The position numbers and the translations under genes are program-made. Below are positions 49,031 through 60,472 of a stretch of 64,000 nucleotides of DNA, one piece after another. Every line of letters begins with the position of its first letter. Positions within the stretch are counted from its first letter, which is position 1. A model generated the notes under the pieces. That model worked only from the letters and a program-made list of their open reading frames with translations. It had not been told where the DNA came from and did no database searches. The DNA is taken from contig OZ231127.1 of the NCBI GenBank assembly GCA_965153355.1, positions 71,176,001-71,240,000 on the forward strand. Direction: 5' to 3'. Source of the DNA: Flaccisagitta enflata (taxonomy: Eukaryota; Chaetognatha; Sagittoidea; Aphragmophora).

Positions 49031-49433
49031 TTCTTGAGATTATTCATATTGGCCTCATCTAAAGATAAAGAGCGCAACAAGAAAACCAAAGAAGTGGAAA
49101 AAAAGGGAGAGACTAAGAGAGAAATTGGGGGAAACGACATTTAAACAACTTTCCCCACTGCTCTTATTCTTCATCCTCATACTCAGCCTCATCATCATTC
49201 TCCTCCTCATTCTCATCTTCCTCGTCCTCCGCGTCATCCAGATTTATGGTCCGCGCAACAGTTGAAACCTTAAGACGTTTTTGTACCCTCGAACATTCGT
49301 CTGGTCTGTCTGGTCTGTCTGGTCCGGCTGTCTGTTGAGAGACTTGTTACTTAATAGTAGCCTCTACAGTCCTCTCCAATCTTGGATTACTCTGTAGATT
49401 TCCCGACCAGGTTCCTTGCAACAATAACAACTT

Positions 49434-49620
<187 letters not shown>

Positions 49621-50171
49621 GGAAAGCAGTAAAAAGGAGATGTCGACATTATCGGCTTCATCGTCGCTTCTCGGCGAACCGCCTATGTACGACTACTACT
49701 ACATGCCTTGCTATATATCGGTAAGAAAATACTCCGATGTACAACCATTATTTAGTATGATATTTCTTGTGATGTATTGGTAAGAATATGCGCCTAATTA
49801 CAACAACGATAATATTTCTTGTTACATAACAGAAGCAAAAGACTGTTGCCAACAGTTAATTTGATACACAATTCATTCAGACTTTGATATAAAGTGGAGG
49901 CAAATTGTGTACCAAATTGTCTGTCTCTATTGTTATTGGTAAGCATATGCTCCTATGCGCAAAACTACTTTATGCCTTGCTGCATATTGCCAAGAATATG
50001 CTCCAAACTACAACTACTTTAATAGATGGTTAGATTGTATTATGTATGTCTCCTACTTTTCGCCTTGTTACACCAACTTCAGCTTTTTAGAAACATTTGC
50101 AAGATGATTTCGGTTTCATATCCTGATAAAAACTCGTCAATCTACAAGTACTGCTTTTTTTAATAACGTCC
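49621..50171. other. Unassigned spacer with an irregular repeat
   Basis: GGTAAGAATATGC-like units (GGTAAGAAAATACTCC, GGTAAGAATATGCGCC, GGTAAGCATATGCTCC, CCAAGAATATGCTCC) occur four times between 49725 and 50000. No gene recognised. Confidence 0.5.
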
Positions 50172-50189
50172 ATATCAACATCATCATCC

Positions 50190-50227
<38 letters not shown>

Positions 50228-50252
50228 GTCATCATCATCATCATCATCATCG

Positions 50253-50328
<76 letters not shown>
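50172..50328. repeat. (ATC)n microsatellite
   Basis: About 50 ATC units with single GTC interruptions. Reads as poly-Met on the minus strand. Confidence 0.97.
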
Positions 50329-50513
50329 TGTTTTTTTTTATGCTGGTAAAGGAGAAAATTGTGACTTAGGGGAAAACCAAGAAAACAAATTGGTTGCAAG
50401 TTTGCAGCACAAGTGGGTGGCTGAGGGGGGATGTGTTTGAGGAGAAAGGAGAGAAACGGAAAGTGAAAGTAAAGGAGAAAGGAGGGAAAGAAAAAGAGGA
50501 CAAAGAAATAGAG

Positions 50514-50990
<477 letters not shown>

Positions 50991-51149
50991 AATGGGAGTT
51001 CTTATATCAAATTAATGATGGAAGGAAGGACAGTGCCCCAAGTGTACAACGCAGAAAATCAGAAGACTACCTAGAAAAGTATTAAGAGATGGAAAGAGAG
51101 AGCGAGAGAAAAAAAAGGTGTAAAACAGGCAATGAAGAAAGAGAATAAA

Positions 51150-51151
<2 letters not shown>

Positions 51152-51240
<89 letters not shown>

Positions 51241-51300
51241 CGTTTGTGTGTGTGACTGTGTGTTTGTGTTTGCGTTTGTGTGCGTGTGTGTGGATGTGTG
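51152..51300. repeat. (GT)n microsatellite and decayed GT flank
   Basis: About 40 GT units, then GT-rich sequence with substitutions up to the 8.16-kb TIR element. GT-rich sequence also resumes on the far side at 59482 (GCGTGTGGGACTGCGCGTGT), consistent with insertion into one GT-rich locus. Confidence 0.95.
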
Positions 51301-51918
51301 ATGATTCAATATTAAGGGAGTACGAGTGATAGGTGAGTTAAAATATTGTCTCAGATACTCAATTTTCATGTCAGTGGGCCCAAAATATGAGGTATTCCAC
51401 CAATTTTGGAGCTGTCGCTCAAAAAAAAACCCGCGGATGGCCCCAAAAACTGATTTTCGCAATATTTTTGTCGATTTGTGAGCGTTTTTTTTTTTGAGTT
51501 GCTGAAACTTTTCACATTTTGTCCCCCTGGTCATACTAATATTGTTCATGACATGTCTTAGAAGTGTAATTGTTCCTATTGAATGAAAATAACTTGATAT
51601 TTTAGCTATTGTTGGGTGAAAAATGGTAAGAATTCAAGAAAAATAGGTAAAAATCGGTAATTTTTAATGAAATGATGTTATCTAGCTTTTTAACTAGCTC
51701 CTAAGCATTATATTGTAATAACCTAGCAAATTTTAAGTTCAGAAAGTAATTATGATGAAATGATATCAATCTACTAACTCAATTTTAGTCAAACAAGAAA
51801 AAGTTCTAAGGAATGGCGATACAAGCAACAAATTCATGAAATGAGCGTAAGAGGGAAAGTTGAATAAAAAATCAGATCATGCATGAAATTTTAAAAAAGA
51901 ATTGTCCCCATTGTGCTA

Positions 51919-51999
51919 CTACTCCGGTACATCTTGGTTGATGAGTTGTCCCCAAAGAGTCTCAATGACCTCTCTGTTGAGAAGACCAAATCTTTTCTC
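51919..51999 (-). pseudogene. Short coding-like remnant in the large TIR element
   Basis: The minus strand reads 26 codons ending LWGQLINQDVPE and a TAG at 51919, preceded by an in-frame TAA. The amino-acid texture is more protein-like than its surroundings, but the piece is too short to name and may be chance. Confidence 0.25.
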
Positions 52000-52817
52000 T
52001 TAATATTTTTGGCCAATGTAACAGAGGGCCTGACATGAGTAATTACTACCTTCGCCGGGTCCTTGGTCCCAGAAAATGAGACAAAAATAAAAGAAATTCA
52101 GTTACATTAACTTTTCCTTATACCGTGTTTCGTACGCCAGACAGAATTATTATGATAAATCTTATGGAATTGGTCTGCTTCCTACGCAAAATTTGAAATG
52201 AGAATCAAAAAAGTAATCCATGCGCCCTTATCGCTTCCTGATATATCCTTAAAAGATTAATCCCTATCCTGCATAAAAACTTATGCCCTCATTGCAATGC
52301 GATGCATTTGTTATCATAGTTTTGAAAATTGCGACTTTATACAAATTAGCAATTTGCGCTCTCCCACAAATTCGGGACAAACGGCTTGTATTTTGGCTTT
52401 TGCACCTTCTGCGATCTGTGCCCGATGCATATCTGAAGTCCGACTCTCTGGCTCATTATTATGCTCCCTATCGCTAGCCTGTCAATAGCCTCAGTAATAC
52501 CAGCCTTCCATTTAGTTCCAATGTCATCCCACGAAACCTAACTGCCTACGAACCTACTTGAGGCTAAAATAAATGGACTTTTTGGACACAAGGTTGTATG
52601 ATGACGAATTTTATTCAGTTTGAAAAAAGTAAAAAAAAAAGACAGTAAGCATACAAGAAAACACTTAGGTTCTTCTGTCTGCCTGTCTGTGTCTGTCTCT
52701 ATAGGCCAATCAATGTCTGTCTTTGTCTGTTTCTTTCAGTCAAATGTGATATTCAAACAAAGCACATTGGATTCACAACGCGCGGCATCTAAGGACAAAA
52801 GAAGCATTGGCGAGTGA
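52000..52817. other. Interior of the large TIR element, no gene recognised
   Basis: Short overlapping open frames at about 52283-52490 on the plus strand have no recognisable domain. I see no splice-site pattern that would connect them. Confidence 0.45.
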
Positions 52818-53009
52818 AACAAGGCCGGATATACGGCTACCCCAGTCGCTTGTGGATGGACAGGGCCATATTTAAGGCCACTTGAAGGAGAAGCGAGTAG
52901 CATTGAGGCCAAAGACCTCAAAAACCCAAAAAAGTAATGTGTAACCAACAGACAAACGGACCGACGGACCCACGGATCAAGGTGTAGAGTCAATTAGCAC
53001 GCGACTAAT
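52818..53009 (-). repeat. Dispersed repeat family A copy (minus)
   Basis: ACAAGGCCGGATATACGGCT, GGCCATATTTAAGGCCACTT, AAAAACCCAAAAAAGTAATG, an ACGGACCGACGGACCC core, AGGTGTAGAGTCAATTAGCA, CGCGACTAA. Inserted within the 8.16-kb element. Confidence 0.87.
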
Positions 53010-53400
53010 CAGGAAAAAAGTCAAAGTCAGTCTTTGACATTTTTACATATTCGAGAGAAACATGGTTTTCATTTTCTTATGGGAAAGTTCAGGCTTTCGA
53101 CCGCCTGATTGGTTCCTCAAACAAAATTGATAGGGTAAGTAAATTTGATCTCTTGAATTAAATCAAATTAAATCAAATTTCTTGAATTGAATTGAATTAA
53201 ATTAAATCTCTTGAATTAAATTAAATTAAATTAAATTAAGTTTGATCTCTTTCATTAGACGCCAAGCAGAATGCTCTACCACAAATATTTTTTGCTTTAT
53301 GATTTTTTAAAGATTTAATTATGACAGATTCAAATTAAATTTTTTTCAATTTTTTATGATTTTGTGTAGGATCAAAAAAGAAGTGTCTATTAGTTAGTTT

Positions 53401-53792
53401 GAGCATGCAAATACAAGAAAACATGTTTATGAGCACAGCTGCTCATCTGTGAGGGCGCTTTTGAGCATTTAGCTTATTTAGCTCACTAAGCTCAGTCTTT
53501 TCTTTTTGATTTCAAATGTGATAAAAGAAAAAATATTTTCATACATTTTTGAGCAAGCAAATACAAGAAAGCATGTCAGTGAGCAAAGTGGCTCATCTGT
53601 GAGGGTGATTTTAAATATTCTAGCTCATTTAGCTCATTTATCTCGCTTTTTTCTTTGATCTTTAATAGGATGAATAAGTTAATGTTTTGATTTGAGCATG
53701 CAAGAAAGCATAGAAGTAAGCAGAGCTGTTGGTCTGGTTTAATTTTTTAAAATATTTCCGCTCATCTAGCTCAACTGGCTTAGTCCTATTTT
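53401..53792. repeat. Tandem repeat of about 145-150 bp, three units
   Basis: Units start GAGCATGCAAATACAAG at 53401, GAGCAAGCAAATACAAG at 53551 and GAGCATGCAAGAAAGC at 53694. Each contains GCTCATCTGTGAGGG-like and TAGCTCATTTAGCTCA-like blocks. The third is cut by the hAT-like MITE and resumes after it. AATTAAATTAAATT pentamers precede at 53155-53240. Confidence 0.85.
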
Positions 53793-54106
53793 CAGGCCTG
53801 TATGTAGTTGCATATTCCCCCCCCAGCAGGGGGGGGGGAATAAAATCAAAGGATTTGGAAATGGGGAAGAAAATCAAAGGGTAGAAAAACCAAAAATAAA
53901 AAAATATAGAAGATATTACACTTTTGGCAGTACTAAATGTAATATTAAGTCACCACAACACTATTTAATACTATTTAAACCAAATATTACTATATAAGGG
54001 GTATATGGGGAAGAAAAACAAATGTATATCAACCCCGCGGGGAAGAAAATCAAAGGACCAGGGGGGGGGAAAGAAATCAAAGGTCGTGCAACTATATACA
54101 CCCCTG
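53793..54106. mobile_element. 314-bp hAT-like MITE with perfect 8-bp duplication
   Basis: The left end CAGGCCTGTATGTAGTTGCA and the right end (reverse complement CAGGGGTGTATATAGTTGCA) are 20-mers with few mismatches. Direct repeats CCTATTTT lie at 53785-53792 and 54107-54114. The interior repeats GGGGAAGAAAATCAAAGG several times. Inserted into the third unit of the tandem repeat, inside the large TIR element. Confidence 0.93.
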
Positions 54107-54114
54107 CCTATTTT

Positions 54115-55061
54115 TCTCTGATTTTCAGTGCAATCAATACATATAATTGCTCTTGATTTGATCTAACAAAAAAGAAAAAGATTGCAGAGACTGAAGACAG
54201 ACTCACAATGACTGGGCAAAAAGTGACCAATGCTTACGACTTTTTTTCTCACGGCGACAGCCGCCATTACTGGTAATTGAGCGATAGCGCTAATGCTCTC
54301 ATTACATGCAGATACACCACACAGTCAAGGGTCGGAGATGCTAAAGATGTATCTTGACGTTACAGGTGTTCCTGAATGTTAGGTAAAGAAATGTTAGGAC
54401 CTGGTATCTTTTCCAAGATGACGTGGCACAGTTCCGGAGAGGTCCAACACGACCTTCTTGAAGCTTCTTCAGATAACTCTCCTCCTGTATTGGATTGTGA
54501 TATACTTTAAACCTTACTTCACATATTGTGAATTAATTACCAGATCGCGGGTTGGTCTATAAACTCGTCTACCTTGGTGATTGTTGAATTCATATTGAAT
54601 TGAAAACTATGATTTCCAACCTATAATCGCCTGTGGTGACTTGCACTCTTCAAATTCTCCATAAACCTTCAGTCCATTGAATTTGCAGTTGTCGTAAATT
54701 CTATTTGCAGCTCCCAATTGCTTGATCTTAATAATCGATGAAACTGCCACTGGATTGGATAGGCGTTTTTAGTTACTGCTATGTTGAAAAAGCCACTTTT
54801 TGGTCCGTCCGTTGGTCTGTCACGCCAGTCCTTCGGTCCATCGGTCCATCTTAAAGTAGTCGTTAAGGTATTTTTTTGCGTTGGGGGACAAGGGCTGTTA
54901 TACACTTTGGATTTACTGACGGACATACAATGTCAAGATTGCTCATAAATTGATTTGATTGCTCTACTATATATATAGTGATGTATATTATCCAAAGCTA
55001 CTTTTAGAATCACTTGATATTCGAACAGACCATTCCAATACTCTCCCTTTCTCCCTTCATT
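54115..55061. other. Unassigned interior of the large TIR element
   Basis: A CCGTCCGTTGGTCTGTCACG stretch at about 54801 looks like an eroded family A core. No gene recognised. Confidence 0.45.
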
Positions 55062-55725
55062 TTTGGGCAGCGGCACCAAAGGGCCGATGTCCTGTGAATT
55101 TCCAGACGTCCGTACGTCCGTACGTCCGTACGTCCGTACGTCCATACGTACGTCCCCCCCCCGAGGCCCCTCCCAGGCCCCAAATCAGCCCTCTCAAGCC
55201 CAAAATCGGCCCTCTGAAACCCAAAATCAGCCCTCTCAGGCCCAAAACTCAACTCTCTCAGGCCCATAATCAGCCCTCTCAGACCCAAAATCAGCCTCCT
55301 CAGACCAAAAAAAGTCCTCTCAGGCCCAAAATCAGCCCCTCAGCTGCAAAATTAGCTCTCAATCAGCCTTGTCAGGCTAAAAATCAAGCATTTCAGGCCT
55401 GAAACCAGCCCTATAAAACCTAGAATCACTTGTGTCTCAATTCAGCCCTCAAAATAACCCTCTCAGGTCTCTAATCTTCCCTCATCCTTGATGCTATTCA
55501 ACCCCTTGACCCCCAAATCAGCCCTTACATGCCTCATTACTGTGCTTCAATTGATCTAATCAGCCCTTTAATGTGCCTTCTCAGGACCTCTGGAAATTCA
55601 CCCCTGTGTCCTACAGGACATCGGCCCTTTGGGGCCGCTGCCCTGCTCTCACTCTACTTCTTCAGTTAATCACTCCAAGCAGGGCATCTGGAACCGCTAA
55701 CCATGTGCAATCCTTGGATGACTAG
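55062..55725 (-). repeat. Family C element, subfamily II, full-length
   Basis: GGGCAGCGGCACCAAAGGGC, GATGTCCTGTGAATTTCCAG, a (GTACGTCC)n core, then a 21-bp minisatellite around CAGGCCCAAAATCAGCCCTC. The inverted arm is CTCTGGAAATTCACCCCTGT, CCTACAGGACATCGGCCCTT and GGGGCCGCTGCCCTGC, with head GGAACCGCTAACCATGTGCA ending GGATGACTAG. Nearly identical at its head to 31249-31911. Confidence 0.9.
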
Positions 55726-55740
55726 TTTTCCTTCTTTTGT

Positions 55741-56350
55741 TTTTGGGCAGCAGCCCGAAGGAGCGATGACCTATGCTTTCACACAGGGCAAATTTCTTCT
55801 CCTCCATACGTCCACCCTCTTCAAAGCTCATATCCTAGTCTTGAGGCTCAAATCCCAGCCTCAAGGCCCAAATCCTAGCCTCAAGGCTCCAATCCCAACC
55901 TCGAGGCTCAAATCCCAGCCTCGAGGCTGACGTCCCAGCCTCATGGCTGACATCCCAGCCTTGAGGCTGACATCCCAGCCTCGAGGCTCACATTTCAGCC
56001 TCGAGTCTCACATTTCAGCCTAGAGGCTCACATCCCAGCCTCGAGGCTCAAATCCCAGCCTCAAGCCTCAAGTCCCAGCCAAAAGCCTCAAATCCCAGCC
56101 TCAAGCCTCAAATCCCAGCGTCTTTGATGAAATCATAGCCTTGAGGCTTAAATCATCCCCTCAAGGCTCAAATGACAGTCTCATGGCTCAAATCACAGCC
56201 TCATGGCTCAAATTCAAGCCTAGACCTTCAGAACTTACAAAGCATAGGTCATCAGCCCCTTTGGGGCCGCTGCCCCTCTCACCAACACACACTCACATAT
56301 ACTCACATAGGGGCAACGGGTACCGCTGACCATCGAACGCTTTTGCGACC
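55741..56350 (-). repeat. Family C element, subfamily I, full-length
   Basis: GGGCAGCAGCCCGAAGGAGC, GATGACCTATGCTTTCACAC and a 20-bp minisatellite of AGGCTCAAATCCCAGCCTCA units (about 55830-56220) precede the inverted arm AAAGCATAGGTCATCAGCCC, TTTGGGGCCGCTGCCCC. The head is CAACGGGTACCGCTGACCAT, CGAACGCTTTTGCGAC. It lies 15 bp from the preceding family C element, in the same orientation. Confidence 0.9.
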
Positions 56351-56397
56351 ATTCTCTTTTTATTCTCCCTCTCTTTTCTGCCCTTCTCTGATTTTTG

Positions 56398-56575
56398 TTG
56401 CAGACACGCAACTCTATGAGAGGCTTTGTCCGTCCATCAGCAGGAGTTGAAAAGTGGGAAAATAAGCTTTTTGCGTATGTCTGTGTTGGGAAGGGGGTTG
56501 AGTGGGGCGTTGGATGTGGATGGGGGTTAGCCGCCCCTGCCCAACCGTCAACAACGATATTGTGACCCAGCATCA
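56398..56575 (+). repeat. Dispersed repeat family B copy
   Basis: GCAGACACGCAACTCTATGA, GAGGCTTTGTCCGTCC, GAAAATAAGC, a G-rich stretch, CCGCCCCTGCCCAACCGTCA, ACAACGATATTGTGACCC. The CCGT core is nearly lost. Confidence 0.82.
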
Positions 56576-57003
56576 GTTGATATAAGTCTGCATCTCTCTT
56601 CTCCTTAATGGTGTGTTTCTATTCACGATAACAATAGCGATCATCCCCGTTAATCACACTTATGGCATGAACGCATTCATAAATAACAACCCACCCACAA
56701 AGTGTGTATTGAACAAGCCTGAGAATAAAGCAAGCGACGGAAATGAGCAAAGTGCTGCAGAGCGCCGCAGAGCCAATGAGTGGAGTGGGCAAACAAACGG
56801 GGAACGACTGAGTGGGCTATTTGATGGTTTAAATGCTATCATCTGCACGTAGGAACAGGCCGTTAATTCATGGGTTCAATTATTTGTTTGCTTGTTCATC
56901 TGAAACAATCTCTATCATCATTTCATGGTGTTTGACCACTGTCGGTGTTTAGATTTTGGCAAAATACCTCTTATTACCTTCTGTTGTTTTTTTGTGCTGA
57001 ACA

Positions 57004-57199
57004 AGGTTCCTCTGTGAACATGTCACCTTTGTACATGGTGTCTGTGACGGAGAGGGTCGATGAAGACGCTAAGGATGTATGTATCATTGCTCCTGTTAAT
57101 GTCAATAGTGAAAATTCAATAGTTGATGCAAAAGACCAACAGGGTTATCAATTTCTGGTAGGCGATAATCTGCAGGTTAAGGCCACTTACGTGAAGTAA
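57004..57199 (+). CDS. Putative terminal exon, unknown protein, in the large TIR element
   Basis: I do not recognise the protein. From an acceptor-like AG near 57004, after a T-rich tract, the frame reads about 65 codons to TAA at 57197-57199. It includes SVNMSPLYMVSVTERVDEDA and ends GDNLQVKATYVK. The texture is ordinary, acidic and non-repetitive, unlike the SSR readings elsewhere. AATAAA follows at 57285-57290, so it would fit the last exon of a plus-strand gene converging on the minus-strand frame that ends at 57364. No upstream exons can be seen; the preceding 5 kb is full of later insertions. It could also be part of a host gene captured by the element. Confidence 0.4.
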
Positions 57200-57284
57200 T
57201 CATGATGAATAAGTTCAAGAATGCCATCAGAAGTCGTACATATCATTAATTGAGTTACAAGTGGCATTCCCTGTTCGTAGTAAA

Positions 57285-57290
57285 AATAAA
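57285..57290 (+). terminator. AATAAA polyadenylation signal (putative)
   Basis: The canonical hexamer lies 86 bp after the stop of the putative plus-strand exon. Such hexamers also occur by chance in AT-rich DNA. Confidence 0.4.
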
Positions 57291-57363
57291 CTTCTGTTCC
57301 GAGGAGAAAATTTTCGTGTTGAGAGAAACTTCCGCTGACTTTTTTCAATACGGCTAAGTTGTA

Positions 57364-58320
57364 CTAACGTAGCGGACCGAAAGAGAAAATCTGGAATGTT
57401 TCAAGCACATGCTTCTTTTCAAAGTGATCTACTTTTTCTTCAGTTGGGTAGATCCTGTATGTTTTTCCCACATCATCTTTTGCACGAGTTTTCAGAGTGG
57501 TGAGGGCTTGAACACAAATGGTATCTTGCTCCTGGTTGTAAGATTGGACTGACCCAAAGTTCCAACCATCTTCTTCGAAAGTAATAACAAACTCCTCCTC
57601 CTCAAGAGGCCATTGGAAATCCAGTTCAGATTCTGCTGAAGTGGGTGCTGCAGATTTTTTTCTCTTAGTTTGAGACTGGGCAGCAGGAGAATCAAGCAAG
57701 TCAGTTGCTTCATAGACATCTTCAACTGTAATAACTTCTTGATTGAATTGGTCAACAGAATGTAATGCCAGCAAATTTTCATACATTTGTTTGGAACTGA
57801 TGCTGTATTGCTTGAAGTAAACAAAGTCACTGGGCAACTCAGAAAACATGATTTTTTTCAATTTGATTTCTCTGCGCAAAATGGCCAGCTTATCTTGCTC
57901 CTTCAACATCTTGATTCGGTTGTAGCATATGTGAACTTCATCTTGAGATGTCAATGGGGCATCATACTTATGTTTCTTGCCATTATCTCAGCACAAAGCC
58001 ATTGCTTTGGTTTTTGACTGCTCTCTGGCGAGCTTATCTGCTTCTGGGTCAGTGAGAGCAAGTTTGGACCTCATCAAATCCTTCTGGGCCCTGGAGTAGT
58101 CTGCTTCAATTTCTGCAACATCCTTTTGCCTGGATTTCAACACTTTGTCTTTGAGCATGCTTTCAGCTCCCTTTCCAAATGCTATATCTGCACTTGATTT
58201 GAGCACCAGTGTGTCACTTATAGCCTGAAATGCTGAAACTACTTTAGCTTTGAGCTGTTGTGAGAAATGCCCAAAGTAGTTTTTTCCTGCTTTGTTGTCC
58301 ACGGTATAGATGCTTAACCG
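57364..58320 (-). pseudogene. Unknown element-encoded protein, C-terminal part, broken by one in-frame TGA
   Basis: The longest non-repetitive coding-like stretch in the window. One minus-strand frame is open from after a TAA at 58321-58323 to TAG at 57364-57366, except for a TGA at 57988-57990 (between MALC and DNGKKHKYDA). There is no ATG at the start, so a 5' exon is missing or the copy is truncated. The first part (about 110 residues) is charged and helix-prone (LKSRQKDVAEIEADYSRAQK). After the stop come a coiled-coil-like segment (NRIKMLKEQDKLAILRREIK), a basic patch (QTKRKK), an acidic patch (LEEEEFVITFEEDGW) and a C-terminal segment with GKTYRIYPTEEKVDHFEKKH. From memory, this order resembles uncharacterised proteins linked to DNA transposons in invertebrate genomes. 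That is inference; no catalytic motif is visible. It ends convergently with the plus-strand exon. Confidence 0.6.
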
Positions 58321-58871
58321 TTAATGAGTAACGGTTAAATCACCATTAATATAATCATTAATCATCGAAATAGTTAAATAGGATTAACCGTTAACTGTTC
58401 TTCCATATCAATTATCAAGTCTTTGTTTTGCTATCACCTCATCATAAGATGATGCAAATTTACCAAATTAAAAAGAAAAAAGGAAAAAAAAAAGAATAAA
58501 AGAAAAAAAGAATAAAAAAATAAAGATTTCCATTCATTTGTCTACAATCTTCCATGCCTGCTTTGTGTCTGGTTATCAATGACTACATGTGTTTGTGCTT
58601 TATCTGTTATTGCCAATGCGAGTGTGTGGGTGTGTGTTGGGTGCTTGTGTGTGGGTGTGTATGCGTGTATGACACTTTGTGAATGAATGTGTAAAAGATT
58701 GTTTTAGGTGTTCATTTTTGAGTGTGTAGGTTTGCAGGTTTTACCAATGAATAAATTGTGTTTGACAGGGATCAAATTAGTAAATTCGTATACAGAGAAT
58801 TACTGTATTGGAAAGGCGAAATTTTTTTCTCAAGAAAACAAAAAGGCAAAATCATGAAAAGTTTTTTTTAA
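58321..58871. other. AT-rich interval between the two minus-strand coding-like pieces
   Basis: TTAACCGTTAAT-type motifs occur in both orientations at 58313-58400, followed by AAAAGAATAAA-rich and GTGTGTGGGTG-rich stretches. It may be an intron, or an insertion that separated the two pieces. Confidence 0.45.
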
Positions 58872-59108
58872 TCAGAGTATTAAACTCTCATTTTCTTGCT
58901 TGCGAAATGACTCCAACCATTCTTTCTTGTACTCTCTGATAAATACATCAACAAGGGCAGGAAGAGCATGGCTTTCAATTGAGTGAAACCATAGTCCTGG
59001 ATTTGGTTCTATCATCTGTTTATACAGATTTTGAAAAATTGTGCAAAGAGCTAAATGATGTGGTCTGGGTTGTTGGCCCATCATGAGGGGGGAGAGAGTG
59101 TAACTGAA
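58872..59108 (-). CDS. Putative exon of an unknown protein next to the right TIR
   Basis: The minus strand reads YTLSPLMMGQQPRPHHLALC through LWFHSIESHALPALVDVF to WLESFRKQENESLIL and a TAA at 58872-58874. An acceptor-like CTTCTTTTCAG lies just upstream at about 59105-59115, and ATG ATG is available at 59079-59084. The composition is non-repetitive and has a plausible amphipathic helix (IREYKKEWLESF). No domain recognised. It precedes 57364-58320 on the same strand. Either it is an upstream exon whose donor I cannot fix, or it is the last exon of a separate gene. Confidence 0.42.
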   Translation of the reverse strand, partial: FSYTLSPLMMGQQPRPHHLALCTIFQNLYKQMIEPNPGLWFHSIESHALPALVDVFIREYKKEWLESFRKQENESLIL

Positions 59109-59718
59109 AAGAAGCTACTGAGCTAGTTTAAATCAACGAAATGGTTTTTTTTTTAAAGAGAAATGATACAGATACATCCAAAACACATATTATTAGATTC
59201 ATGTTTTTGAGAAATATTGATCCTGCCTGGTTAGTGCTTAACTTTTTTTATGAATTTAAACTTAGAATGAACAAAAAAACTTTTAAAATCTGACAAAAAA
59301 TCGCCTAAAAATTAGTCGCGATTTGGTTTTTGAGCCCATCCGCGGGGTTTTTTTTCACCTACTGAGTTCTGATTGGTGATTTGCCACTAAGTAGGGTCCC
59401 ACTCATAGGTTTATTGAGTATCTGAGGCCATTTTTTGAGGTCGGCTCATTTTTGGGAAATCTCGTACTCCCTTATCAATATGCGTGTGGGACTGCGCGTG
59501 TGCCTACGTGCACGTGTGTTCTATGTCTGTTTTGCTCTTGTGTCTAGTCTTTTGGGTTTCCTCCTCCTTGTTTCCAAGTCTTGTGTAATTGGATTATTTT
59601 CAAGTCTCTTGGGAGGCAAAAACGAAGAATTAGCATTTTTCATTAGGCGCTCTTTTTACGATCATCATAAGTCAAACATAGAGTAAGCTGTTATCTTTCC
59701 TCATGGAAAACCAAAGAC

Positions 59719-59855
<137 letters not shown>

Positions 59856-59914
59856 GACAGAGAGAAAGGATCTCTTGGCCTTCTATCTCTCTGTATTCTT
59901 ACTCATGTTGTGGA

Positions 59915-60335
59915 TGTAATGGTGACTCAGGGTGACTCTGAATGATTATGGGTGATTCTGGGTCTTGTGAGGATGACTTTTTAATTTTGGGTGAGGATGT
60001 TTGTTTGGTAATTGTGAGATGGTGATTATTGGTGACTCTCGGTGTTGTGAGGAGGACTATTTGATTAATAGGATATTGCTAGTAGTAATCGGAGATATGT
60101 GGATAATTTTGTAATTGTTGGATTGTCGAGGTAATGATGACTGCTTGATTATCATTAATTTGGTTGTCCGCCATGTTATCTCTGCGTGACTCTGGGGAGA
60201 TATGAGGATGCATTCAGGACTGATAGATGCGGCGAAGATAACTACTTGACTACAGTTAGTCGGTGATTGATGATTTGATGTTTGAATCGTAAGATGATTG
60301 GGTTGTGGATGACACTAGCTGTCAGTTTGTGGTTA
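59915..60335. repeat. Degenerate GTGATTCTGGGTGA-type tandem region
   Basis: Irregular units around GGTGACTCTGGGTGATTATG and TGTGAGGATGACTTTTTGAT, decaying downstream. No coding support. Confidence 0.6.
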
Positions 60336-60429
60336 TGATGTGTTTTGTTGCTCGTTTCTTATCTCAATTCGTCATCTGATGGAAACATCACTGCTTCCAT
60401 TTATCGTTCTGTGCTGTGAGAGAATGAGA

Positions 60430-60430
<1 letters not shown>

Positions 60431-60469
<39 letters not shown>
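60431..60469. repeat. (GA)n microsatellite
   Basis: About 20 GA units. Confidence 0.94.

Positions 60470-60472
<3 letters not shown>

Larger units (their letters stand above)
51313..59474. mobile_element. 8.16-kb terminal-inverted-repeat element with 7-bp target duplication
   Basis: The left end TAAGGGAGTACGAG (51313) pairs with CTCGTACTCCCTTA ending at 59474. The inverted similarity continues in blocks over about 180 bp: CTCAGATACTCAAT, then AAAAAAAACCCGCGGATGG, then an AATTTTT/AATATTTTT block. TCAATAT immediately precedes the left end (51306-51312) and follows the right end (59475-59481). Inside are two convergent coding-like regions near the right end, plus later insertions of families A, B and C and a hAT-like MITE. 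I cannot assign a superfamily: 7-bp duplications are uncommon and no catalytic domain is recognisable. Confidence 0.85.

Noticed and set aside
52283-52488. Two overlapping plus-strand frames in the large element
   Set aside because: Mutually exclusive frames over the same DNA. Neither has recognisable features.
57988-57990. In-frame TGA as a selenocysteine codon
   Set aside because: The residue context (MALC before it) is not a known selenoprotein motif, and I could not identify a SECIS-type hairpin by eye. Decay of an old transposon gene is simpler.
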